From NCBI RefSeq assembly GCF_013204795.1, contig NZ_JABMKW010000008.1, positions 496,001 through 560,000 of the forward strand: a stretch of DNA of 64,000 bases. Reading direction: 5' to 3'. This stretch comes from Pedobacter panaciterrae (GTDB lineage Bacteria; Bacteroidota; Bacteroidia; Sphingobacteriales; Sphingobacteriaceae). The notes below the pieces were generated by a model. The model saw only the letters and a program-made list of their open reading frames with translations, had not been told where the DNA came from and made no database searches. Made by a program: the position numbers and the translations under genes. Positions 16,002 through 23,715 of this stretch are shown here, piece by piece. How positions within the stretch are numbered: position 1 is the stretch's first letter; each line of letters starts with the position of its first letter.

Positions 16002-16469
16002 TTATTTTAGTTTACTTACGATGTTTTGTAGTTTATTATGTGCCATATTGATGCCCTGCGCAAATGGTAGTTGCAATACCTGATCTCTGATGGCGGCTGA
16101 TTTGTATATGATATGGATGGTGAGTTTGCTGGTATCGCCGTTAATTTCTTCGAATTGCAGGAACTCTAGCTGGGCATCGAAAGGTGCATTGTCCATTTCA
16201 AATGTCCGCGTGATTTTTTGGTTTGGGATAAATTCGTGAATGACTCCGTTGGCGTGGAATACGATGTTTCCCTTAGGGTCGCTGGTTTGGAAATGGTAAC
16301 TGCCATGCTTTTTGTTTTCCATTTTAAGCACTTTTGTGCCCATCCATTGCTCAACGATTTCGGGTTCTATGTAGGCTTTGAAGAGCAGTTCTAATGGCAA
16401 ATCAAATTCCCTTGTGATTGTTAATTCCTGTTTGCCGTTTTGGGCATCGATTTTAGTTTTTTGTTCCAT
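16002..16469 (-). CDS. SRPBCC (AHSA1-like) domain protein
   Basis: A 155-residue protein of the START/Bet v1-like SRPBCC superfamily, AHSA1 subgroup. The opening LTITREFDLPLELLFKAYIEPEIVEQW and the GSYHFQTSDPKG and TFEMDNAPFDAQLEFLQFEE segments are characteristic. The fold forms a hydrophobic ligand cavity. It sits between the ArsR gene and DoxX gene, 6 bases on each side. ArsR plus SRPBCC pairs are frequent; ArsR may sense the ligand or the state of the operon, but the ligand is unknown. Confidence 0.88.
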   Translation of the reverse strand: MEQKTKIDAQNGKQELTITREFDLPLELLFKAYIEPEIVEQWMGTKVLKMENKKHGSYHFQTSDPKGNIVFHANGVIHEFIPNQKITRTFEMDNAPFDAQLEFLQFEEINGDTSKLTIHIIYKSAAIRDQVLQLPFAQGINMAHNKLQNIVSKLK

Positions 16470-16475
16470 AGGGTT

Positions 16476-16799
16476 CTATTTTTTTGATTGGTAGTTTTTC
16501 ATTATGGTTTCCAATTTGTTGAATCGGTCGTCCCACATTTGGCGGAATGGTTCGATGAAGTCGGCTACGTCTTTCATTTTTTTTGCGTTTATGTAATAGT
16601 AAATTTCTCTGCCGTTTTGTTTTTGTTCAAGCAATTCGCACTCGGTTAATATTTGCAGGTGCTTTGAAACAGTGGGTCTTGCGGTATCAAAGTTTGAGGC
16701 TATTGAGCCTGCGGTCATTGATTGTGTGGCCACCAATAGCAGTATAGCCCTTCTGGTTGGGTCGGCTATGGCTTGAAATACATCTCTTCTTAAATTCAT
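16476..16799 (-). CDS. ArsR family transcriptional repressor
   Basis: A 107-residue winged-helix regulator of the ArsR/SmtB type: [18 protein letters not shown], the recognition helix [20 protein letters not shown] and the wing [10 protein letters not shown]. The ELCVCDL metal-binding motif of arsenic and cadmium sensors is absent, so the signal is probably not a metal bound there. It heads the operon SRPBCC-DoxX-DUF4256-DUF1801 and its own promoter carries two almost identical operator copies (16803-16818 and 16829-16844), so autorepression is nearly certain in form, though not tested. Confidence 0.92.
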   Translation of the reverse strand: MNLRRDVFQAIADPTRRAILLLVATQSMTAGSIASNFDTARPTVSKHLQILTECELLEQKQNGREIYYYINAKKMKDVADFIEPFRQMWDDRFNKLETIMKNYQSKK

Positions 16800-16802
16800 C
16801 GT

Positions 16803-16849
16803 GTAGCTATTTGACTACAAATATATATGTAGCTATTTAACTACGCAAA
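16803..16849 (-). promoter_or_regulatory. Promoter with tandem ArsR operators
   Basis: GTAGCTATTTGACTAC (16803-16818) and GTAGCTATTTAACTAC (16829-16844) differ at one base, and each has inverted GTAG/CTAC ends. On the minus strand TTTG (complement of 16846-16849) and TATATTTG (complement of 16818-16825) have a 20-nt spacer, an ideal promoter for the ArsR operon. One operator fills the spacer and the other covers the start region, which is a textbook repressor layout. The divergent gene at 16925 may also be affected. Confidence 0.85.
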
Positions 16850-16924
16850 TTTTTTTTTGATATTTTTTTTAGAATGGTGTTTTTGCATATAATTGGTGTG
16901 GAGGGAATTATGTATTTTGGGGGT

Positions 16925-17506
16925 ATGCAGAAAAAGGAAATAGAAACTTTTTGCCCGGCAAGCCGAGAGGAGTGGAGGCAGTGGTTAAAAGAAAATCATA
17001 GCTCAAGCCAGTCTGTTTGGCTTATTCAGTACAAACAAAAATCGACCAAGCCGAGTATACCCTGGAGCGATTCGGTGGATGAAGCGCTTTGTTTTGGCTG
17101 GATTGACAGTACCAGGAAAACGATTGATGAGGAGAGTTTTATACAGTTTTTTACTAAGCGCAAACCGAACAGCAACTGGTCGAAGATCAATAAAGCAAAG
17201 GTTGAGCGCTTAATTGCAGAAGGATTGATGGCGGAAGCGGGTTTAAAATGTATTGAGGTGGCAAAGAAAAATGGTTCGTGGTCTATACTGGATGCGGTTG
17301 AGGAATTGATTGTTCCGAAAGATCTGGAGGAAGCATTTCTGCTGAAGCCAGGTTCTGCAGACTATTTTAATGGTTTGAGTAAGTCTGTTAAAAAAATGAT
17401 ATTGCAATGGGTTACGCTTGCCAAAAGGCCTGAAACCAGAGAGAAAAGAATTAATGAAGTGGCAGAACTGGCTGCCCAGAAACTGAGACCCAAGCAGTTT
17501 AGGTAG
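16925..17506 (+). CDS. YdeI/OmpD-associated family protein
   Basis: A 193-residue cytoplasmic protein of the YdeI family: SREEWRQWLKENHSSSQSVW, the DEALCFGWIDSTRKTID core, FTKRKPNSNWSKINKAKVER and a C-terminal helical PKDLEEAFLL.... Family function is not well defined. Start is set at ATG 16925 (MQKKEIETF); the longer frame from 16874 would add a hydrophobic stretch not found in the family. It is divergent from the ArsR operon and about 80 bases from its operators. Confidence 0.85.
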   Translation: MQKKEIETFCPASREEWRQWLKENHSSSQSVWLIQYKQKSTKPSIPWSDSVDEALCFGWIDSTRKTIDEESFIQFFTKRKPNSNWSKINKAKVERLIAEGLMAEAGLKCIEVAKKNGSWSILDAVEELIVPKDLEEAFLLKPGSADYFNGLSKSVKKMILQWVTLAKRPETREKRINEVAELAAQKLRPKQFR

Positions 17507-17596
17507 GCTTAAAAGTGCGTGTTTTTAGCGTTTTTTAGCCTCAAAATTAGCGTTTCGATTAGCCAAAAATGGCTTCTGGTTTCCTGTTGAGGGTGG

Positions 17597-17604
17597 TATT
17601 TTTG
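17597..17604 (+). promoter_or_regulatory. -7 element upstream of the permease gene
   Basis: TATTTTTG matches TAnnTTTG. No perfect -33 TTTG lies at 19-21 nt; TCTG at 17575-17578 is the nearest. Transcription would begin almost at the ATG of the small frame at 17609, leaving a leader of about 110 bases before the permease gene. Confidence 0.45.
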
Positions 17605-17608
17605 CATC

Positions 17609-17674
17609 ATGATAACAAGGAAACTATTTACGCTTTTAATCGTTCAAATGAATATAAGTTCCCACCTTTGTTGA
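17609..17674 (+). CDS. Candidate leader peptide, 21 aa
   Basis: ATG-initiated frame encoding MITRKLFTLLIVQMNISSHL plus a final Cys, then TGA. It begins right behind a -7 element and ends 46 bases before the amino-acid permease gene, the position of an attenuation leader. The peptide ending ...SSHLC could couple translation to the supply of a charged tRNA such as tRNA-Cys. I do not see a strong terminator/antiterminator pair after it, so the mechanism is open and the frame could be chance. Confidence 0.35.
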   Translation: MITRKLFTLLIVQMNISSHLC

Positions 17675-17720
17675 AATTTTGAGGGATACTCATATTGTAA
17701 TTGAATAAATACCATAAATA

Positions 17721-19160
17721 TTGAAACAAGCTAGCGAAAAGCCTGAGGAGCAAAAACTGAAAAGAGGGTTGCAAAACAGGCATATTCAGTTGATTGCCCT
17801 TGGTGGAGCCATAGGAACAGGGTTATTTTTAGGCATTGGTCCGGCAGCTGTATTGGCTGGGCCGTCTGTAATTTTAGGTTATGCACTGGCCGGTATTATT
17901 GCCTTTTTTATTATGCGTCAGTTGGGCGAAATGGTGGTGGAAGAACCTGTTTCGGGAAGTTTTAGCCATTTTGCTTATAAGTACTGGGGATCCTTTGCGG
18001 GCTTTGCTTCTGGCTGGAACTATTGGGTGTTGTATATCCTGGTAAGCATGTCGGAATTAACTGCCATTGGCATTTACGTGCATTTCTGGTGGCCTGAAAT
18101 TCCATTGTGGTCGTCGAGCCTTTTCTTTTTTATCGTTATTAATGCCTTAAACCTCACTTCTGTGAAGGTATATGGTGAGGTGGAATTCTGGTTTTCGATA
18201 ATAAAAGTGGTAGCGATTATTGCCATGATCATTTTTGGTGTTTACCTGCTTGTTAGCGGGAGCGGAGGTGAGCAGGCAAGTGTTCAGAACTTATGGAATG
18301 ATGGTGGCTTTTTTGCAAAGGGCTGGTTTAGCGGAGATGGGAAAGGGGGCTTTCAGGGGTTGTTTGCTGCTATTGCATTGATCATGTTTTCTTTTGGTGG
18401 ACTGGAATTGATTGGGATAACGGCGGCAGAGGCTGAGCAACCGGAAAAAACAATTCCAAAGGCTACCAATCAGGTGATTTACAGGATCCTGATTTTTTAT
18501 GTGGGTGCGCTTGTGATCTTGTTTTCATTATCCCCATGGAAAAACATTACTACAGATAGCAGCCCTTTTGTGATGGTTTTTGAAAGTTTAAAGGGCTTTC
18601 AGTTTACGCTTTTAGGAAAGACCATTTACTTTACGAGTGTGATTGCCAATGTGCTTAATGTTATTGTGCTGACAGCTGCCTTGTCTGTTTATAATAGTTG
18701 TGTTTATAGTAACAGCAGGATGCTATTTGGGTTGGCGGAGCAAGGAAATGCGCCTTCTTTTTTATCGAAGCTGAATAGGAATTCGGTACCTATAAATGCG
18801 ATTTTGATATCGAGCTTGTTTGCCGCGATATGTATTATCATTAATAAGCTAATGCCGGAGAAGGCATTGGAGATTTTGATGTCGCTGGTGGTGTCATCGT
18901 TGATTATCAATTGGTTGATGATCAGTATTACACATTTGAAATTTAGAAGGAGTAAAGAAGAGGATCGGGTTAAAACCAAGTTTCCTTCCTTTATTTATCC
19001 GATATCGAACTATATATGCCTGGTGTTTTTGGTAGGTATATTGGTGATTATGTGGATAACGGGATTGAAGATGTCGGTTGAGTTGATTCCGGGATGGATT
19101 TTACTATTGTATGTTTGCTACCTGCTGGTTAGAAAAAAGAAAAGCGGAGATAAATCCTAA
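17721..19160 (+). CDS. Amino-acid permease (APC superfamily)
   Basis: A 479-residue, 12-helix transporter of the amino acid-polyamine-organocation superfamily. The N-terminal LKRGLQNRHIQLIALGGAIG and GTGLFLGIG motif, the ..AGPSVILGYALAGIIAFFIM helix and the MFSFGGLELIGITAAEAE segment are typical of the amino-acid transporter (AAT) branch that includes the Asn, Pro and D-Ala/Ser carriers. The substrate is not predictable from this alone. The start is TTG at 17721: no ATG or GTG lies upstream in frame before a stop at 17715. A possible leader peptide precedes it. Confidence 0.9.
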   Translation: MKQASEKPEEQKLKRGLQNRHIQLIALGGAIGTGLFLGIGPAAVLAGPSVILGYALAGIIAFFIMRQLGEMVVEEPVSGSFSHFAYKYWGSFAGFASGWNYWVLYILVSMSELTAIGIYVHFWWPEIPLWSSSLFFFIVINALNLTSVKVYGEVEFWFSIIKVVAIIAMIIFGVYLLVSGSGGEQASVQNLWNDGGFFAKGWFSGDGKGGFQGLFAAIALIMFSFGGLELIGITAAEAEQPEKTIPKATNQVIYRILIFYVGALVILFSLSPWKNITTDSSPFVMVFESLKGFQFTLLGKTIYFTSVIANVLNVIVLTAALSVYNSCVYSNSRMLFGLAEQGNAPSFLSKLNRNSVPINAILISSLFAAICIIINKLMPEKALEILMSLVVSSLIINWLMISITHLKFRRSKEEDRVKTKFPSFIYPISNYICLVFLVGILVIMWITGLKMSVELIPGWILLLYVCYLLVRKKKSGDKS

Positions 19161-19291
19161 GATTTAACCCCGCCATCTAAATTAACGCTCTCATAAATAT
19201 AAACGAAGAAAAGAGCAAAAGGTTTAAACGTTTCTGTGTTTTTTTGGAGGTATGACAGTAATATGATATTGTGAGAAGTTGATTTCTCACT

Positions 19292-20530
19292 TTACCTTAA
19301 ATGCAGTAAGGTTTGGAAGGAAATTTGTCGGCCGGAGCGTTTGTTTTGATAAACAACGAACATCGCGGTAGCGCAAAGACCGATTACCCCTGCCAGACAA
19401 ACTGCTAGTCGCGGACCAAAGGCTTGTGCTGTCCACCCGATAAGTAAGCTGCCAATCGGGATCATTCCCTGGTAAGCCATGATGTAATAGCTGATGGCAC
19501 GGGCCCTCATTTCGGGAATGGTATGCGTTTGTATGTAGGTGTTTATGGCTGATGTTTGCGCCATCATACCAATTCCGCCGAAGGCCATGAATACAAGTGC
19601 TAACGATAATATGCCTGAGTAAGCCAGTAAGATTAAGCTAACCCCGAATATGGTACTTGCCAGCACTACGATTCTTTTTAGTGGTTTAGCAGATCTTAAA
19701 TTGGCTAAATACATGGCGCTAATGACAGAACCTAAGCCGGCAGCGCTCTCGAACCAGCTAAATGTTCCTGCATCGCCATGAAAAAGATCTTTAGCGAAGA
19801 TAGGCATGAGGGTGTTAAATGGTATGACGAACAGACTGCTGATGCCTATCATGAGGATCATGCTGCTCAGTTCTCTGTCGCCTGAAACATATTTGAAGCC
19901 TTCTTCGAGTTCGATCCAGATGCTTTTCTCTGATCGTTCGACAACGCCGAGGTTCAGTTTCATTAAGAATAAACACACGAGAACGGGGATATAACTTAAA
20001 AAGTTTCCGATGAAACAAAAGTCTTCACCAAAGGTGCTGAGGATTACCCCGGCAATGGCAGGCCCCACGATGCGTGCAAGATTTGCCATGGTAGAGTTTA
20101 GTGCAATTGCATTGGGAAGGTCTTCTTTATGATCGACCATTTCGACCATTAAGGATTGTCGGCAGGTTACATCAAAAGCATTTATGATGCCCTGCACCAG
20201 ACTTAAAAAGATGATGGCAGGTATGTTGTAAAATTTGAAAAAGATGATTGCGGCAAGTGCTCCGGCCTGCATCATTGATATTACCTGGGTAATGACAAGG
20301 ATTTTGTAACGGTTGTGCCTGTCGATTAAACTGCCTGCATAAGGTGAAAGTATGAGCGAAGGGATAAGACTGGCAAAAGCCACCAGGCCAAGTAAAAGTG
20401 CTGAGCCTGTTAGTCGGTATACCAACCAGCTGACAGCAGTTTTTTGCATCCAAGTTCCTATTAAAGAGATACTTTGGCCATAAAAGAAAAGCTTAAAGTT
20501 GCGGTATTTTAATGATCTAAATATATTCAT
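19292..20530 (-). CDS. MFS transporter (EntS-like)
   Basis: A 412-residue major facilitator protein with 12 predicted helices. It starts MNIFRSLKYRNFKLFFYGQS, has the loop 2-3 motif AGSLIDRHNRYKI, and resembles the MFS_3 (EntS/enterobactin exporter) branch with NAFDVTCRQSLMVEMV. Such proteins export small molecules or siderophores, but no siderophore genes are nearby. It is divergent from a LysR regulator gene, separated by 99 bases containing a direct repeat, so LysR control is likely. Confidence 0.88.
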   Translation of the reverse strand: MNIFRSLKYRNFKLFFYGQSISLIGTWMQKTAVSWLVYRLTGSALLLGLVAFASLIPSLILSPYAGSLIDRHNRYKILVITQVISMMQAGALAAIIFFKFYNIPAIIFLSLVQGIINAFDVTCRQSLMVEMVDHKEDLPNAIALNSTMANLARIVGPAIAGVILSTFGEDFCFIGNFLSYIPVLVCLFLMKLNLGVVERSEKSIWIELEEGFKYVSGDRELSSMILMIGISSLFVIPFNTLMPIFAKDLFHGDAGTFSWFESAAGLGSVISAMYLANLRSAKPLKRIVVLASTIFGVSLILLAYSGILSLALVFMAFGGIGMMAQTSAINTYIQTHTIPEMRARAISYYIMAYQGMIPIGSLLIGWTAQAFGPRLAVCLAGVIGLCATAMFVVYQNKRSGRQISFQTLLHLR

Positions 20531-20588
20531 GTGTAGTAGATGTCTTGAAGACGTTACAAATTTCGGAATAAGTTATTGAGTTGTAAAA

Positions 20589-20624
20589 TTGATTGTTTTA
20601 ATGATATTGATTAGTTTTAACGAT
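20589..20624. promoter_or_regulatory. Direct repeats between MFS and LysR genes
   Basis: TTGATTGTTTTAATGAT (20589-20605) and TTGATTAGTTTTAACGAT (20607-20624) are near-copies 18 bp apart, directly before the lysR-type ATG at 20630 and about 60-95 bases before the MFS start. They could be the LysR binding site, although AT-rich repeats can arise by chance. Confidence 0.35.
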
Positions 20625-20629
20625 TGATT

Positions 20630-21505
20630 ATGGAACTTAGACAACTCAACTATTTTGTAAAAGCAGCTGAACATCTTCATTTTACTGAGGCTGCAGCTGA
20701 ATCGTTTGTAACGCAATCGACCTTATCGCAACAGATAAAGCAATTGGAAGAGGAATTGGGCATGTTGTTGTTTGACAGGATAGGCAAACATGTTAGGCTG
20801 ACGGAAGCGGGTGGTGTTTTTCTAATTCATGCAAAACAGATATTGCTTGATGTACAAAAATCTAAAGCCGCGATATCAGAATTGAATAATCTGGCGGTGG
20901 GCGATTTGAAGATTGGAGTTACTTATGCGTTTAGTTCCATGGTGTTACCGGCATTGGCTCCTTTTTCGTCAAAGTATCCGGGGATTAAGATATTTATTGA
21001 ATATGGTACGCCGGAATCACTGGAGATTAAGCTGAAGGCAGCGGAACTGGATATCATTCTTAGCTTCCATGAAGAGTCTGATAACCAGGGACTGGAAATG
21101 CAGCCTTTGTTTTCTTCTAAAATAGTGATGGTGGTTTCGCGTAAGCATCCATTGGCATCTTTAAAGAAGATAACGGTGGCAGAGCTTGGTGCACTGGAAC
21201 TTATTTTACCGGGCAAGGGCTTTAGTTCGAGAGATTATGTAAATGAGCTTTTTGGTAAACGCAAGATCGTACCGAAGATTAAGATTGAAATGAATGAGGT
21301 AAACTCATTGCTGACGCTGGTAGAAAGTACCTCGTGGGTTACGATTTTAAATGAAAAGGCCATCATTAGCTGGGATACGCTGATTGCTATTCCTATTGCT
21401 GGAAAGGAACGCTATAAAAGAGCATTTATATTGAGGCAAAAAGGAATTTATCAAAAGAAGGCCGCTAATTTATTTATTGAGGAGCTGAGCAAGATACTGT
21501 GGTAA
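20630..21505 (+). CDS. LysR family transcriptional regulator
   Basis: A 291-residue LysR regulator: N-terminal winged helix MELRQLNYFVKAAEHLHFTE / QSTLSQQIKQLEEELGMLLF and a C-terminal periplasmic-binding-protein-like sensor (GDLKIGVTYAFSSMVLPALA, ILSFHEESDNQGLEMQPLF). Start is taken at ATG 20630; a TTG two codons upstream is less likely. It is divergent from the MFS exporter gene and probably controls it in response to an unknown small molecule. Confidence 0.92.
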   Translation: MELRQLNYFVKAAEHLHFTEAAAESFVTQSTLSQQIKQLEEELGMLLFDRIGKHVRLTEAGGVFLIHAKQILLDVQKSKAAISELNNLAVGDLKIGVTYAFSSMVLPALAPFSSKYPGIKIFIEYGTPESLEIKLKAAELDIILSFHEESDNQGLEMQPLFSSKIVMVVSRKHPLASLKKITVAELGALELILPGKGFSSRDYVNELFGKRKIVPKIKIEMNEVNSLLTLVESTSWVTILNEKAIISWDTLIAIPIAGKERYKRAFILRQKGIYQKKAANLFIEELSKILW

Positions 21506-21600
21506 ATTGATACGCATTGGCGAAATATTGAGACGGATTGATTACTTAATCAGTTTCATATTGCCTTACTTTGTTTTATAACCATATATAAATTAAGAAG

Positions 21601-23694
21601 ATGCGTAAACAATTAATAATAGTTGTACTCTTTTATTTGTGCAATATAAGTTTGGGTTTAGCTCAGGTTTCTCAAGTAAACACTCAGAAGTTTGACCGTA
21701 AATCGGGGGTGACTGCAACATACAGTCAAAGTATTTTGAAAATTACCTGGCCTGCCGGAAGTAATAATTACGGGCAGGTTGACCTTAACATGGAAAAAGG
21801 GAAACCGTTGTTTAGTCGCCTATTAATTGGCGAAGCTAAAAAGGCTAAACTGGTTTCAACAGATCTTGATCCAAGCTTTTTGCTCACCATTGGAAAGAGG
21901 GATTTGATCTCACAAAATGGATGGAACATATTTTTTGATAAGGTTCCTCAAAAAAAATATAAGACCTATAATGTAGAACTGGAAAAATCGGCTGCGACTG
22001 TAAAAACTGTAGGCAGCAGGACGGTGGTGACCATTTCTTCATTAAAAGCTGACCGTTTTTCGGGTGATCTGGAGATTACTTTTTATAACGGGAGCCCCAT
22101 GTTTAACATAGCGGCAGTGATGGCTACTAAAATAGATTCAACGGCTATTGTATATGATGCAGGTTTAATTAACAGATCGGCAAGCTGGAAAAACATAGCA
22201 TGGATAAATACGGGAGATAGTTTGCAAACTGCAAATGCGGTTAGTACTGATAGTTCAAAAAATATAGCTGTAAAATACCGCACCATAGCTGCAAAGGGAA
22301 AGGAAGGCGTTTTGGCAATATTCCCAGCGCCGCATCAATACTTTTATCCTTTAGATGAGGCCTTTAACCTGAAGTTTACCTGGTATGGCAACAACTACAG
22401 GAAAATGACTGATGGATATGGTATTGGGATCCGTCAGGATTTAGAGGGCGACAGGAGGTTTGTGCCTTGGTTTAATGCACCGCCTGATACTAAACAACGC
22501 TTAAATTTCTTTTGCCTGCTTAGTGCAGCAGATGAAAGCGCTGCGTTTACTGAGGTAAAGAAATTTACAAATAACGATACTTATGTTAAGCTACCGGGTT
22601 ATAAAACCATGTCGAGCCATTTTCATAATGAGTTTATCATGAAAGTAGTGTTGGCAAACAAGCCAATTCCAGAAGTTCCTGATTTTGTGAAGGTGTTTAA
22701 GAATACGGGGATTGACATTGTGCATTTGGCAGAGTTTCATTATACGGCTCACCCTAAAGGACCGGATGAAACTAGGTTGAAAGAGTTGGAAGCGCTTTTT
22801 GAACAGTGTAAAAGACTGTCGGACAATAAACTTCTTTTGCTGCCCGGTGAAGAACCCAATGAGTTTTTTGGAGGCCACTGGCTAGCACTTTTCCCTAAGC
22901 CTGTTTATTGGATCATGTCGCGTAAGAAGGAAGCTCCTTTTACTGAAAATCACCCTAAATATGGTAAGATATATCATATTGGCGATAAAGATGACATGCT
23001 GAAACTGCTTGAGGATGAGAAGGGATTGGCCTGGACGGCACATGCCCGCACAAAGGGATCTGTTAATGCACCAGATGTGTACAAAGATGAGGCGTTTTTT
23101 AAATCAGATCATTTTATGGGTGCAGCCTGGAAGGCAATGCCTGCGGATTTGTCGCAACCAAGACTCGGGAACCGGGTATTGGATTTGATGGACGACATGA
23201 ACAACTGGAATTTGAAAAAGACCGTGATTACTGAAGCAGATCTTTTTACGATAACACCGGAAAATGAGATGTACGCACACTTAAATGTAAACTACCTGAT
23301 GATGGATGCTTTGCCTGAGTTTAACAAAGGCTGGCAACCGGTATTGGATGCGATGCAGCAGGGTAAGTTTTTTGCGAGTACAGGGGAGGTGTTAATCCCT
23401 GAATTAACTATAAGCGGGAAACGTTCGGGTGAAACAATAGCGTTGGATAAGTCGGGCTTTGCAAATGTTAAGCTTAAACTGAACTGGACCTTTCCAATGA
23501 ATTTTGTAGAGATCATATCTGGTGATGGCAATAAGGTGTACAGGGAAAAGGTAGATCTTATTAAAACAAAGGCGTTTGGGTCTGAGCTGTTGCAGTTTAA
23601 AACTAAACTGAGCAACAGAACATGGGTAAGGGTAGAGGCATGGGATATAGCAGCAAATGGAGCTTTTAGTCAGACTTTTTATATTAAACATTAA
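21601..23694 (+). CDS. Secreted protein with PHP/CehA-like metallohydrolase features
   Basis: A 697-residue protein with a signal peptide (RKQLIIVVLFYLCNISLGLAQ, cleavage near residue 21). Residues about 30-340 are beta-rich. From about 350 the sequence has spaced His, Asp and Glu residues (VHLAEFHYTAHPKGPDE, LLPGEEPNEFFGGHW, GLAWTAHARTKGS, ...FKSDHFMGAAW) reminiscent of the PHP/CehA-McbA type metal-dependent hydrolases. I cannot name the substrate. It lies 21 bases before the GH127 gene and is probably co-transcribed, suggesting a role in polysaccharide or glycoside breakdown at the cell surface. Confidence 0.6.
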   Translation: MRKQLIIVVLFYLCNISLGLAQVSQVNTQKFDRKSGVTATYSQSILKITWPAGSNNYGQVDLNMEKGKPLFSRLLIGEAKKAKLVSTDLDPSFLLTIGKRDLISQNGWNIFFDKVPQKKYKTYNVELEKSAATVKTVGSRTVVTISSLKADRFSGDLEITFYNGSPMFNIAAVMATKIDSTAIVYDAGLINRSASWKNIAWINTGDSLQTANAVSTDSSKNIAVKYRTIAAKGKEGVLAIFPAPHQYFYPLDEAFNLKFTWYGNNYRKMTDGYGIGIRQDLEGDRRFVPWFNAPPDTKQRLNFFCLLSAADESAAFTEVKKFTNNDTYVKLPGYKTMSSHFHNEFIMKVVLANKPIPEVPDFVKVFKNTGIDIVHLAEFHYTAHPKGPDETRLKELEALFEQCKRLSDNKLLLLPGEEPNEFFGGHWLALFPKPVYWIMSRKKEAPFTENHPKYGKIYHIGDKDDMLKLLEDEKGLAWTAHARTKGSVNAPDVYKDEAFFKSDHFMGAAWKAMPADLSQPRLGNRVLDLMDDMNNWNLKKTVITEADLFTITPENEMYAHLNVNYLMMDALPEFNKGWQPVLDAMQQGKFFASTGEVLIPELTISGKRSGETIALDKSGFANVKLKLNWTFPMNFVEIISGDGNKVYREKVDLIKTKAFGSELLQFKTKLSNRTWVRVEAWDIAANGAFSQTFYIKH

Positions 23695-23715
23695 ACCAAA
23701 CTACAATACACACAC

